The notes beneath the pieces are model-generated. The model worked only from the letters and a program-made list of their open reading frames with translations. It was not told the DNA's origin and did no database searches. Both the position numbers and the translations under genes were made by a program. 64,000 nucleotides of DNA from Saccharospirillum salsuginis (GTDB lineage: Bacteria; Pseudomonadota; Gammaproteobacteria; Pseudomonadales; Natronospirillaceae): the NCBI RefSeq assembly GCF_014651855.1, contig NZ_BMXR01000010.1:62001-126000 (forward strand). Direction: 5' to 3'. This document shows positions 45,218 through 54,420 of this stretch, piece after piece. How positions within the stretch are numbered: the stretch's first letter is position 1; each line of letters starts with the position of its first letter.

Positions 45218-45325
45218 GGCCGAATGCTCCTCGACCCGAATGCAACGATCAATTGGTCAACGCTTCCGCGCGTTCCACATAGTCCTGATAGTCCGTAATC
45301 TGGTTCTTGCTGTGGCAAACACTGT
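45218..45325 (-). pseudogene. Degenerate tail copy of the 48979-50778 lipoprotein gene
   Basis: On the minus strand the frame ends DYQDYVERAEALTN then stop, matching the last 15 residues of the full gene (YQDYVERAEALSD) and its downstream flank (CCCGGGC, GCAACGAT). Sequence identity stops abruptly upstream and runs into the 240-base repeat. It is the most decayed of three tail copies. Confidence 0.75.
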
Positions 45326-45329
45326 TTGG

Positions 45330-45570
45330 TGGGTTTTGTGCGGCTTTTCTAGATGTATGATCGTTTTGAATGGGTTGCTCTACTTGATCATTTTCTTCTG
45401 TTTTGTGAGGCGGACACGTTTTACCTCCCCCAAGTAATTCTTGAACTCTGTCACAATGTGCTCTAAACCTGAGTCGATGGACGACGCACATCGACGATAT
45501 TCACCGGGATATGCCCCTGGGAAGACACTGATCCCCAGAATAGTTGTCTGGTGAGACGGTGTTTACAGGC
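45330..45570 (-). repeat. Diverged 240-base repeat, copy 2
   Basis: Partner of 34622-34864, same orientation. The minus-strand reading gives HIVTEFKNYLGEVKRVRL then stop, parallel to copy 1. It abuts the tail copy at 45218-45325. Confidence 0.65.
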
Positions 45571-45642
45571 TCTCATTTACTGGCCAAGGCGGCGTCAGAC
45601 AAGAGACAGCCTTCCCCGATCGTTCACTGATAGGAGGGCCCA

Positions 45643-46383
45643 ATGAGAATAGTACTGCTGATCATCGCAGCATTCTGGCTCCTTCCAGCTTCGTCCCAAT
45701 CGCTCCAGATCATGGGGTCGGAACAGGGCTTTCTGCCGTTTTATTACGGAAAAAACCTAAACAAGGGCATCCTGGTCGAGCTGATCAATGAGTTCACACA
45801 AGAGACCGGTATCGCCGCCGATTTCCGCCCGATGTCGCGCAATCGGCAGCCCTGGGCTCTGGAGGAAGGTCGAGCGAACGCCGTTTTCGCCAGCCCTCTA
45901 TGGATGCCGTTGCCGGATCGGATGCACGCCGTCGGACCGGTGCTAACCTGGCGTGACCGTGTGTTCGCGCAACCTGGTTCACAACCGGAATCCTTTGACG
46001 ACCTTCAAGGCAGCATTTGTCTGCGCAAGTGGTTTGTCTACAGTGATCGACTCGAACGGCTGATCGGTAGCGACCTGGTCCGCCATGACGCGAACAATGC
46101 CCAGCAGATGCTGGGCATGTTTCTGCACAATCGGTGTGATTACACCGTCATGAATGAAACGGAGTTCCGGTTTCTGGCACAGTTGGTGGAAGTTGATCCA
46201 GACCAATACAGAACGGAACTGATTGACGCCGAATGGCCGGTCTATCTTGGTATCCTCAAAACCGAGCCGGCTCTCATCGAAGCGGCGGAAGCTTTTTTCG
46301 CTACCCACACGGTTGACGTAGAGTCCATGCTACCCAAACTGCCGCCGCCGGACCGGCAAGTCTCGATTCAGCCGGACATGTAG
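45643..46383 (+). CDS. Periplasmic solute-binding protein (SBP_bac_3-like)
   Basis: 246 residues with a signal peptide (MRIVLLIIAAFWLLPASSQS) and a type II periplasmic binding fold of the amino-acid-binding kind (GILVELINEFTQETGI, FRPMSRNRQPWALEEGRA, GSICLRKWF, YTVMNETEF). Isolated proteins of this type often act as sensors or orphan binding proteins. TAGGAGGG precedes the ATG. No ABC partner is nearby. It sits inside a segment bounded by tail copies, so it may be a transferred cassette. Confidence 0.75.
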   Translation: MRIVLLIIAAFWLLPASSQSLQIMGSEQGFLPFYYGKNLNKGILVELINEFTQETGIAADFRPMSRNRQPWALEEGRANAVFASPLWMPLPDRMHAVGPVLTWRDRVFAQPGSQPESFDDLQGSICLRKWFVYSDRLERLIGSDLVRHDANNAQQMLGMFLHNRCDYTVMNETEFRFLAQLVEVDPDQYRTELIDAEWPVYLGILKTEPALIEAAEAFFATHTVDVESMLPKLPPPDRQVSIQPDM

Positions 46384-46654
46384 GGCAGCTGACGGCCAAA
46401 GTTCGATTTGCCAGGTACTCAATCAGTTTTGCAAGGCGGAAACGGCGACTACGTCAGCATCAACAAAGGACACTATGGGCACCCACCTTAATTTTCGGGG
46501 GATTACTGGTGTCCAGGTTGAACCGCGATAATTCAAACTCCACCATAAACCCTTTACAATGCGCTTAAGTTTGTTTCGACTGTCATCCTTTACCAGACGC
46601 CCTTTACAGGGCTCCGCATAACTTCGGGTTTAGCAAGAATGGGGCATCATTCGA

Positions 46655-47209
46655 GTGAAATGGTTACTAGAGAGTTTGCTGAAGACTGTTCAAATTGGCA
46701 GTTACGATTCGATCAATATAGCCTGTTTCAAATCCGACAACAGAGAATTCTTCCACTTTATAACTCGAGTACTGACATTTGTAGAAGAAGTAGATTTAAA
46801 AAGGTATCAGAGAATCACTCAAGAGCTGGACTGGATAGTCAATCAGCAAGCGCTCGCACGATACTCTGGAAAGTATTCTAGCTCGCTTCGTATGTGCTCT
46901 GTCGGATACGACATTACAGACGAAACTAGTAATGATGACGTTATTTACTATGCGTCCCTGGTTATTCATGAAGCTACACATGGGTATATTTACCGAAAGG
47001 GAATAAAGTACTCTGAGGAAAACTGGGAAAGAATAGAACGGTTGTGTGTTGCAGAACAGAATCGCTTCCTAAAGAAAGCCAAAACCATGTTTCCAGAAAT
47101 CGCTGAAAAATACATTTCCGAGTTCAATCCAAAAAGTTGGAAGTATTATTGGAGTACTCCAAGCTGGAAGAAGCTGCTCCATCAGCTATCGAGAATTCTT
47201 CGCGGCTAA
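46655..47209 (+). CDS. HEATH-motif putative zinc metallopeptidase
   Basis: 184 residues, clearly more AT-rich than the surrounding genes. It contains SLVIHEATHGYIYRKG, a classical HExxH zinc-binding motif in a hydrophobic helix, followed by NWERIERLCVAEQNRF where a downstream Glu could be the third ligand. No signal peptide is evident. The start is GTG 46655 and the ribosome site is weak. It lies immediately beside a tail copy (47262-47554). Family unknown to me; gluzincin-like activity is inference. Confidence 0.6.
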   Translation: MKWLLESLLKTVQIGSYDSINIACFKSDNREFFHFITRVLTFVEEVDLKRYQRITQELDWIVNQQALARYSGKYSSSLRMCSVGYDITDETSNDDVIYYASLVIHEATHGYIYRKGIKYSEENWERIERLCVAEQNRFLKKAKTMFPEIAEKYISEFNPKSWKYYWSTPSWKKLLHQLSRILRG

Positions 47210-47261
47210 CAAACCTAGCAACAATGCTCCTAGGGGTTTTGAAGTCTACCCGTATCACCCA

Positions 47262-47554
47262 GGCCGACACTTCGTCGGCCCGGGCTGCAACGATTAATCG
47301 GACAACGCTTCTGCGCGTTCAACGTAGTCCTGATAGGCCGGAATGGCGATGGCCGACAGAATCCCCACCATGGCGACCCCGGCCATAGGCGACGCCTGAA
47401 TCAGTTCGATCGGGTGGTTCTCATAGCCGAATTCAAGCCGGATGGCCTGGTCCTGATAGTCCACCGCGGCGCTGACGGTCGAGGTCTCGGGCCAGGCCCG
47501 TTGATGGGCCGGCGTGAACGCCATCATATTGACATCTGCGTTGACCGCATCGCT
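47262..47554 (-). pseudogene. Intact-frame tail copy of the 48979-50778 lipoprotein gene
   Basis: About 290 bases nearly identical to the 3' end of the full gene at 48946-49241, including its downstream hairpin flank and stop. It encodes the last 75 or so residues (MMAFTPAHQRAWPETSTVSA through AYQDYVERAEALSD) without a start-proper or upstream sequence. Identity ends at the GCATCGCT stretch near 47554. Only a handful of differences exist, so the duplication is recent compared with the copy at 45218. Confidence 0.85.
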
Positions 47555-47602
47555 CCAATGCTTATCGAGACACCCACATCAAAGACTGTCTCAACCATCC
47601 AT

Positions 47603-48799
47603 TTAATGATTTAGGTCATCGTCTATATTTCTAGCACGACTTTTAACTTTATTAACTCTGGATGTCGCAGCTTCGGCAACATAAGGCAAATCAATGCCCC
47701 ACACATACTTGAATGATTTTATCAAAATATAGAGAAACAAAAGTGGCAATAACAGCATTTTGAACAGAAACAAAGTCAACGCTGTCAGTGTGGAATTAAC
47801 TAAACGGTCTGCGAGGCTGGAGATGTAGCTCCAGGCCTCCGTCACACCGCCAGAAAATTTACTTAGGAAACCATCACTCTCTGAGAATAGATGCTGTTGT
47901 ACTCGTTCAATTTCATCATTTATGTGTTCTATTTCATTATCAATTTCCGAAGAGCGATCTTGTAAACTATTGGCACGGTCTTCCATGGATTCAATTTCAG
48001 TTTTCAGCTTATCTGTTTCTTCATTTCCTATCAGACTGTTAAATCCTCCGATTTCATCCTTAGCCTTTTCAAATTCACGTGTATGTTTGTCTATTTCATA
48101 GACCAGTTTACGGTATTCCTCTCTAATAGGTTTCAACTCACTCTGCAATGTATCTTTCCGTGCTTTGAGAACGCCCAAATCGGCCTGTATGGCTCCTTCC
48201 AATTCCTCTGATACATCTGCCGCTGCCTGTTTCGACTCGTTAAGTTCAGAAGACAGTTGACTAGTGGTTGCACTTTCCTTACTGATTTTCTCATCCAGGA
48301 AAGATGTACTGAATGCAGTTGTGACCAGCATCATAATAGTAACCGCAAACCGAAGGAACAACGCAGAAACAAATAGCCTGAACAGAACTACTTTTACACC
48401 AACCCCAAATACATAGAAACTCAAGAGAAAAGACAGACAGGAAACTGTGAATAAAATATTGAACAATATTGTCGATGTTATTTCAACTATAATTCTCTGT
48501 AAGAGATAAGAGCCGATTGCGAGTTTGAGTCCCTCGGAAACATATTCGACGAGATCATTAACCGGATCCAGGAGCTCACCGACAGCCAAACTGGAGATCA
48601 CAAAATTCACTTCAATTTCTTGAAACGTCGAAATAATCGCATTCAGGAATCGAATGGTCCCATAGAATGCACCGGCTTGAATTAGCCCGTCATTGGCATA
48701 TTCACTGGCCATAGAATCAAGCAAACCAGACCAAGCTATGATTAAGGTCATTGCAATACCGATAAACAAAGTAATTCTCTGGCGTTTAGTCAGGTTCAC
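47603..48799 (-). CDS. Membrane protein with a long periplasmic/cytoplasmic coiled coil
   Basis: 398 residues, AT-rich. Hydrophobic segments at about 8-27, 108-135, 138-165 and 348-370 flank a coiled coil of about 130 residues (KARKDTLQSELKPIREEYRK and NSLQDRSSEIDNEIEHINDE). No known family. It lies between the full lipoprotein gene and its tail copy, in the same orientation. The architecture resembles proteins that span or sense the envelope; the role is unknown. Confidence 0.65.
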   Translation of the reverse strand: MNLTKRQRITLFIGIAMTLIIAWSGLLDSMASEYANDGLIQAGAFYGTIRFLNAIISTFQEIEVNFVISSLAVGELLDPVNDLVEYVSEGLKLAIGSYLLQRIIVEITSTILFNILFTVSCLSFLLSFYVFGVGVKVVLFRLFVSALFLRFAVTIMMLVTTAFSTSFLDEKISKESATTSQLSSELNESKQAAADVSEELEGAIQADLGVLKARKDTLQSELKPIREEYRKLVYEIDKHTREFEKAKDEIGGFNSLIGNEETDKLKTEIESMEDRANSLQDRSSEIDNEIEHINDEIERVQQHLFSESDGFLSKFSGGVTEAWSYISSLADRLVNSTLTALTLFLFKMLLLPLLFLYILIKSFKYVWGIDLPYVAEAATSRVNKVKSRARNIDDDLNH

Positions 48800-48978
48800 A
48801 ATACTTCCCCTTTCTAAAAGGTCTCGGTATGTTTCGGTTTAAGGACTCTGATTGGAAAAACCTGCGGCCACGGCCATTTCCAGCTAAGAGCACCTGCTAT
48901 GAAGGCGGTACCGCTCCTCATTATAGTAGATCATAGGAATTATTTGGGCCGACAGTTCGCCGGCCCGGGCTGCAACGA

Positions 48979-50778
48979 TTAATCGGACAACGCTTCAGCG
49001 CGTTCAACATAGTCCTGATAGGCCGGAATGGCGACGGCCGACAGAATTCCCACCATGGCGACCCCGGCCATGGGCGACGCCTGAACCAGTTCGATCGGGT
49101 GGTTCTCATAGCCGAATTCAAGCCGGATGGCCTGGTCCTGATAGTCCACGGCGGCGCTAACCGTCGAGGTCTCGGGCCAGGCCCGTTGATGGGCCGGCGG
49201 GAACGCCATCATGTTCACATCCGCGTTGACCGCGTCGCTCAACATCTGCATCCCCATCAGATAGTAATGGTAATTTTTCCGGACCACGTCGTCGGAGTGG
49301 CTTAACACCATCATGCTGCGACCGGCGTCCCCGGTGGCGGCCAGCCAGGGCTGGACTTCGAATTCGCTACCCAGGTCGACCCGCGCCATCAGCACTTGGG
49401 GCACGCCGGCGAAGACCCAGTTGTCGCCTTCGCGCATCACCCAGGTTTGGATGCTTTGTCCGCGCGTGAACAAGGCAAATTCCGGTTCCTGTTGTGGCAT
49501 CCACTGCTCTGTGGGTACGCGCCAGCGCATGAGCGTGGTGCCATTGTAGTCATGCTCGGTCACGGAGAGCAGTTCCGAAGCCGACAGTTTGGCAACCAGG
49601 TCGGCTAACGGGTTGGGCTGCGTAGCTTCCAGAATACTGTAGGTGCCCAATTCATCGTAAACCGTGGTGACGCGACCGGAAAAGGCGTCGACGATCGACT
49701 GGACGGTCATGTCGTACTCGGCCAGTTCGGCGTCCCACTTGGTGAGGTCTGTACCGGCAAGCTGAGCCACCGTTGTCACCCACTCGTAGTTCGGCATTGA
49801 AAACACACCGAGAACATCCGGTCGGCCGTGGGTGGTCACGCTGGTTGGTGCGGCCGCGGGCAAAGTCAAATCCCAGATCGGGCCGCCAGTGCCGTCGGCA
49901 TAGACGCTCAAACGACCGCGCCCTTGGGCGGTTCCCAGGCTTAGCGCCACTTCATCGGTACGGTCCAATCCGAGTTGTTTGAGCTGGGCCAATTGGCTCT
50001 GGCCCATGAACGGCTGTGCCATCGGCAGTAGCTTGGCCGCGCTCACCCAGGTATAGAGCCCATAGCCGCTGGCCTCCATAGTGGCCTGACGGGTCAGGGC
50101 CGGGTGGGTGTCATTGGCCGTCTGCCCGATTTGAGACAGGGCATCGGCACTGGCGGAAAACCCGGCCACCAGCGTCAGACGGCGATTGTCGGGGTTGTAT
50201 TGGTAGTAAGCGGGTACCGGGCCGAGGGCGAGCATCCCCGGCGCATCCGAGGTCAGCGGTTTGTTCAGGCGGACGGCGGACTGAGTGGCGACCCATTGCG
50301 CGATCTGCTCCTGAAACGCCTCCTGGCTGTCGAAATCCAGACGGGCGGTGGCCTGCACGCGGGCTGCGGTGAAGCTCGCGCCCTCGGGAATGGATACCGC
50401 GATTTCCAGCGGGGAGCGCAAACGTTCCAACACGAGGTTGGCGACCGACGCGGCCGCACCCATGCCTTCCAACTCGGTTCGGGTGCCGCTGAACAGTTGC
50501 TTCAGCGCTTGCTCGTTCGCATCGCTTTCCAGCAATTGCCCCATACCGTTGTCCTTGGGTGCGGCATACAGCGCCGCAACACTCGGTACACGGACGTAGG
50601 CGACGGTGTCATCCGGCAGATGGTGGATCAGACTGGCGGGCTGAGTGAGCTCGTCTGACCAGGTGATCTCACGTTCGGCCGGTGTATCCGGTTGGGCCTC
50701 GGCTTGGGAATCGGTTTCGGGTTGGCAGGCGACCAGGAATAGACTGGTCGCCAGCAGGGATAGGCGCTTCAAGGGCAT
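48979..50778 (-). CDS. Large lipoprotein with a type IV pilin-like C-terminus
   Basis: 599 residues: lipoprotein signal (MPLKRLSLLATSLFLVAC, lipobox LVAC), an acidic linker and a long exported domain of unknown family (DDTVAYVRVPSVAALYA, then repeated modules). The C-terminus MAGVAMVGILSAVAIPAYQD followed by YVERAEALSD is strikingly like the N-terminal helix of type IV pilins (IGILAAIAIPAYQDYV), but placed at the opposite end. ATG 50778 with AAGGAA is preferred to a longer frame from 50982 that overlaps the divergent dioxygenase leader. Its 3' end is duplicated twice downstream. Confidence 0.75.
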   Translation of the reverse strand: MPLKRLSLLATSLFLVACQPETDSQAEAQPDTPAEREITWSDELTQPASLIHHLPDDTVAYVRVPSVAALYAAPKDNGMGQLLESDANEQALKQLFSGTRTELEGMGAAASVANLVLERLRSPLEIAVSIPEGASFTAARVQATARLDFDSQEAFQEQIAQWVATQSAVRLNKPLTSDAPGMLALGPVPAYYQYNPDNRRLTLVAGFSASADALSQIGQTANDTHPALTRQATMEASGYGLYTWVSAAKLLPMAQPFMGQSQLAQLKQLGLDRTDEVALSLGTAQGRGRLSVYADGTGGPIWDLTLPAAAPTSVTTHGRPDVLGVFSMPNYEWVTTVAQLAGTDLTKWDAELAEYDMTVQSIVDAFSGRVTTVYDELGTYSILEATQPNPLADLVAKLSASELLSVTEHDYNGTTLMRWRVPTEQWMPQQEPEFALFTRGQSIQTWVMREGDNWVFAGVPQVLMARVDLGSEFEVQPWLAATGDAGRSMMVLSHSDDVVRKNYHYYLMGMQMLSDAVNADVNMMAFPPAHQRAWPETSTVSAAVDYQDQAIRLEFGYENHPIELVQASPMAGVAMVGILSAVAIPAYQDYVERAEALSD

Positions 50779-50980
50779 TAAAAGGTTCCTTCTTGGGTCA
50801 ACGAAAGGGACGAGCTTATTGGATTGCCGTCGTTGAGCCAAGAGAAGGGTGCAGCCGTCCTGGTTGGGGTTCCGGTTGAATTTCCCCTGGGCCGTGATTT
50901 TGTCGCCAGTTCCGGGGCTACAACGCTTGGCCGCACCTGCTACATTGATTCTCCACACCCCATCTATCCGGAGAAGCGCC

Positions 50981-51619
50981 ATGAACGAAACAACTCGTCG
51001 CAGGTTCCTGATCGGCCTGGCTGCGTCCGGGCCGCTGCTGCTGCCGGCCCCGTTGCTGCGCGCGGCCGGGCATCTCGTCCTTACCCCTACCCAGTCAGCT
51101 GGCCCGTTCTACCCGGATGAACTGCCGCTCGACCACGACAACGACCTGATTCGGGTGAATGACGGCGAGCAGGCGAAGGGTGTGATCAGTAACGTCTATG
51201 GCCGCGTACTTGACCGCAGCGGGGCACCCGTACCCCAGGCGCGTGTCGAGATTTGGCAATGCGACGCCAACGGGCGCTACCACCACCAGGGCGACCCCAA
51301 TGACGCGGCCCTGGACCCGAATTTCCAGGGCTTCGGCTCGACAACGACCGACACCGACGGACGCTACCGGTTCCGCACCATCAAGCCGGTTCCGTACCCG
51401 GGCCGAACGCCGCACATCCACTTCAGGGTGAAGGGCGAGGCGTTCGAGGACCTGACCACCCAGCTTTATGTTGCTGGAGACCCTCAGAATATCGAAGATT
51501 GGCTCTATCGGAACGTGGGGAGCCCCGAGTTGAGGCAGTTGGTGGAAGCCGAATTTGTCGCTTCCAGCTCCGAGTCCGCGGAGTTGGAGGCGGAATGGGA
51601 CATTGTGGTTGGAATCTAG
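50981..51619 (+). CDS. Tat-exported intradiol ring-cleavage dioxygenase-like protein
   Basis: 212 residues with a twin-arginine signal (TTRRRFLIGLAASG) and an intradiol dioxygenase fold: TQSAGPFYPDEL, VEIWQCDANGRYHHQ and YPGRTPHIHFRVKG hold the two Tyr and two His iron ligands of the protocatechuate 3,4-dioxygenase family. Such exported members cleave catechol-like aromatics in the periplasm; the substrate is unknown. GGAGAAG precedes the ATG. Its 3' end is partly duplicated behind the next gene. Confidence 0.85.
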   Translation: MNETTRRRFLIGLAASGPLLLPAPLLRAAGHLVLTPTQSAGPFYPDELPLDHDNDLIRVNDGEQAKGVISNVYGRVLDRSGAPVPQARVEIWQCDANGRYHHQGDPNDAALDPNFQGFGSTTTDTDGRYRFRTIKPVPYPGRTPHIHFRVKGEAFEDLTTQLYVAGDPQNIEDWLYRNVGSPELRQLVEAEFVASSSESAELEAEWDIVVGI

Positions 51620-51666
51620 GGGATGCAAAGCTATGACGCAGTCAGGGACATGGATTCCAACCTGAT
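51613..51666 (+). repeat. Dioxygenase 3'-flank repeat, left copy
   Basis: AATCTAGGGGATGCAAAGC spans the dioxygenase stop and is followed by GACATGGATTCCAACCTGAT; the same elements recur at 52685-52764. It marks the left border of the hydrolase cassette. Confidence 0.6.
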
Positions 51667-51914
51667 TTATCATCAAGAAGCCGTTATGTTCAGGGCTGGA
51701 CGGTATGCCGCCAACTCTGGTAGAGCGTCATGTATTCGCGGTTCATATTCATTCTCCTCCGATTGTCCTTCGGTATGACAGAGGCGAAGAGCTAAGACCA
51801 TCACCAACTCAACCGCACCAGCGGCTTCGTTCTACAAAAGACTCAAAGACGACGCCAAGTGCCAATGTGCTTTAACTTGGCATTACTACTCAAAGCCAGC
51901 TCTTAGGTGCCAAG

Positions 51915-52685
51915 ATGAATATCAATAATTATTTTGATGAACAAGGCAGTGGTTCACCTATCATATTAATACATGGCTCGTATGCGACGGCATCAACATG
52001 GAAAAAGATGGTTGATCAGCTCGCTGCAAGTCATCGTTGTATTTCAATAAAACTTCCGGGTCATTGCGGCACTCCTGATCCCGATGATTTTATCAACCCG
52101 ACCATAGAAACCGAGTTAGATATTGTAAAGAAAGTAGTCAATTCACTGACAGAAGAGCCAGTTCATTTAGTGGGCCACTCTTTCGGGGGCGTTGTGGCGT
52201 TGGCACAAGCTCTTAAAAACAATATAAACATTAGTCGGTTGTCACTGTTTGAACCCGTAGCAGTATCATTATTGGATGACAGAATGAGTACTATCGTACA
52301 AGAGTTTCTTGCCAAGTACCGTCGTGATGTAACTGCCAAAGTTCCATTTGCTTGCGGTCAGGTTATCGATTTTTGGGGAGGAAAAGGTTCGTTTGATTCA
52401 TTACCCGGGTTTATACAAGAAGGCATGGAAGCTTTAGTTGACAACAACATACGACACTGGGATTCCGAAGCCAATATGGACTACAAGCTAATCGATTTTC
52501 AGGGGATCTCTGTACCCACGCAGTTAATTTGTGGTACTAAATCCAATCCTGTGGCCCACTCAATATGCGACCACTTGAACAGTCTAATACCGCATAGCAA
52601 AAAGTACACAATTGAGGGGGCAAGTCATTTTTTAGTGACCAGTCATGCCCGTGAATGCCTGGAGGTACTCGACAATCAACTGTAA
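51915..52685 (+). CDS. Alpha/beta hydrolase
   Basis: 256 residues of the alpha/beta hydrolase fold: oxyanion HG in ILIHGSYATASTW, nucleophile elbow VGHSFGGVVAL (Ser near residue 92) and a C-terminal GASHFLV His. The acid residue is not obvious. The gene is markedly AT-rich and carries codons unlike the neighbouring dioxygenase and CopD-like genes, and it is bracketed by a repeat of the dioxygenase 3' flank, which points to insertion as a cassette. Substrate unknown. Confidence 0.8.
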   Translation: MNINNYFDEQGSGSPIILIHGSYATASTWKKMVDQLAASHRCISIKLPGHCGTPDPDDFINPTIETELDIVKKVVNSLTEEPVHLVGHSFGGVVALAQALKNNINISRLSLFEPVAVSLLDDRMSTIVQEFLAKYRRDVTAKVPFACGQVIDFWGGKGSFDSLPGFIQEGMEALVDNNIRHWDSEANMDYKLIDFQGISVPTQLICGTKSNPVAHSICDHLNSLIPHSKKYTIEGASHFLVTSHARECLEVLDNQL

Positions 52686-52764
52686 ATCTAGGGGATAGAA
52701 GGCAAAGCCCCTGTCGAAGGTGTGGCTTCAGCGAGATGCCCTGCGTCATGGATTCTAACCTGAT
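52685..52764 (+). repeat. Dioxygenase 3'-flank repeat, right copy
   Basis: AATCTAGGGGATAGAAGGCA begins at the hydrolase stop and continues to CATGGATTCTAACCTGAT, matching the sequence around the dioxygenase stop with an extra internal stretch. The downstream sequence leads into the CopD-like gene, so this is probably the original flank. Confidence 0.6.
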
Positions 52765-52814
52765 ACCCTATCCCGATAAATCCACCGATTTCGTCAAACA
52801 CCAAGGAGCTTACT

Positions 52815-53273
52815 ATGAGTGTCGCCATTGCCCTTCACGTTCTCGCAGCCGCCATCTGGGTAGGCGGCATGTTTTTCGCCTATATGGCCATGCGCCCCGC
52901 CGTTGGCCTGGTGGTGGATGCCCCTCAGCGCGGCGCGCTCTGGTGTCATACACTGACGCGTTTTTTCCGATGGGTTTGGGTGTCGATAGTATTACTGCTG
53001 GCAACCGGCTACTGGATGATATTCGCCGTGTTCGGGGGCATGGCGGGTGCTGGTTGGCACATCCATGTCATGCAGGGACTTGGAATCGTGATGATGCTGA
53101 TTTTCCTGCACGTCTATTTTGTACCCTTCCGGCGACTGAAACAGGCAGTGGCGAACAGCGACCCGCAAGAGGGCCAACGCCGTGTTGGTCAGATCCGCAT
53201 GCTGGTTGGGGTCAATTTGATACTTGGGTTGTTGGTTATTGTTGTTGGGGCTGGTGGGCGGTATTTGCAATGA
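52815..53273 (+). CDS. CopD-family four-helix membrane protein
   Basis: 152 residues with four transmembrane helices and conserved features of the CopD superfamily (ALHVLAAAIWVGGMFFAY with an H near the membrane face, WHIHVMQGLGIVMMLIFLH). These proteins bind copper or haem. AAGGAG precedes the ATG. It probably followed the dioxygenase directly before the hydrolase cassette came between them. Confidence 0.75.
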   Translation: MSVAIALHVLAAAIWVGGMFFAYMAMRPAVGLVVDAPQRGALWCHTLTRFFRWVWVSIVLLLATGYWMIFAVFGGMAGAGWHIHVMQGLGIVMMLIFLHVYFVPFRRLKQAVANSDPQEGQRRVGQIRMLVGVNLILGLLVIVVGAGGRYLQ

Positions 53274-53525
53274 CTGGCGGACGGCATGTATCTACCGGAG
53301 AGCAAACCGTGCAATGAAATCAGCTGGCTCGCCTAATACCCGCGGGTAGTCCCTTACCTCAACGTCCAGGCGAGTGACGACCCGCCAACTAACAGCGCAT
53401 AACCCGGAGAGATCGGTTGAATTGATGGTTTTGTGAAGTGTAACCGGCTTTTGTGCTGTACCCGCCCATGAGGCGGAGAGGTACCTTTGTTACAATGCCG
53501 TTCGAACCATACAGGGAACGAAGGA

Positions 53526-54416
53526 ATGAATCACCGGAGCATCGCGCTGACCCTCGCGCTGTCCACTATAGCCCTCGCAGCCTGCCGATCCGAACCCAAG
53601 GATGACACCCCGCCTATGCCGGAGCGCACCGTCACCCAGGCTGAGATCGATGCGTTGATCAAGCGCTCCAAGGCACAGATGGTGTTTGTGGAGGGTGGGA
53701 CCTTTATGATGGGGGACTATAAGAACGAGGACGGCCTCTATATGACACCTTATCGGGACAATAAGCCCCCGACCGAGGTGACCTTAGACAGTTATTCCAT
53801 TGGTGCCTATGAGATTAGTTATGGGGAATACGATCTATACACCGATTTCAATAATTTGCCCCGAACAAATTGGAAGGTTCGTTCTGTAGGCGCGGAATGG
53901 CGGGGGCCAGATTACCCAGCCGGAGTCAGTTGGCATGGCGCCAAAAATTACTGCTTGTGGTTGGCCAAGCAGACGGGTCTGCCTTTCGACCTGCCAACCG
54001 AGGCACAGTGGGAGTACGCCGCCCGCAGCCGGGGGCAGAAAGTCCTGTACGCGACGAATGACGGAACTATTCGTCGCGGTGAAAATTTCTCTGAGTTCAC
54101 GCGCAACCCACGTCCGTCCGGAACCTTTCCTCCGAACCCACTGGGACTCTACGATATGGCAGGTAATATGGAAGACTGGGTTAATGATTGGTTTGCAAAG
54201 GATTACTACCAATGGGGAGACTCGATTAACCCCCAAGGTCCAGAAAGTGGAACCCACAAGGTGCTCAGAGGGGGGACTTTCCTTGAATCCCCCAGTGCCA
54301 GCAATGTATTTCACCGATATGAAAGTGAGAAGCTCAATACAGACTATCGAAGTACAGGATTTCGATGTGCAGTAAACCAACCAACTCCCATTGACCGAAG
54401 AATGGGGTCCCTTTAG
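53526..54416 (+). CDS. SUMF1-fold lipoprotein (FGE-like, catalytic Cys pair absent), copy 2
   Basis: 296 residues, paralogue of 41179-42051: lipoprotein signal ending LAAC, then the same SUMF1 landmarks (MVFVEGGTFMMGD, LPTEAQWEYAAR, LYDMAGNMEDWVNDW, GFRCAV). It differs mainly in its last 60 residues (ESPSASNVFHRYESEKLNTD and an extended tail DRRMGSL). The FGE Cys pair is again missing. ATG 53526 has GAAGGA upstream. Confidence 0.85.
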   Translation: MNHRSIALTLALSTIALAACRSEPKDDTPPMPERTVTQAEIDALIKRSKAQMVFVEGGTFMMGDYKNEDGLYMTPYRDNKPPTEVTLDSYSIGAYEISYGEYDLYTDFNNLPRTNWKVRSVGAEWRGPDYPAGVSWHGAKNYCLWLAKQTGLPFDLPTEAQWEYAARSRGQKVLYATNDGTIRRGENFSEFTRNPRPSGTFPPNPLGLYDMAGNMEDWVNDWFAKDYYQWGDSINPQGPESGTHKVLRGGTFLESPSASNVFHRYESEKLNTDYRSTGFRCAVNQPTPIDRRMGSL

Positions 54417-54420
54417 AAAT

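Noticed and set aside
45218..52764. Integron attC sites as the cause of the cassettes
   Set aside because: The repeats are gene 3' ends, without the paired R and L core sites (GTTRRRY) of attC, and no integron integrase is present.
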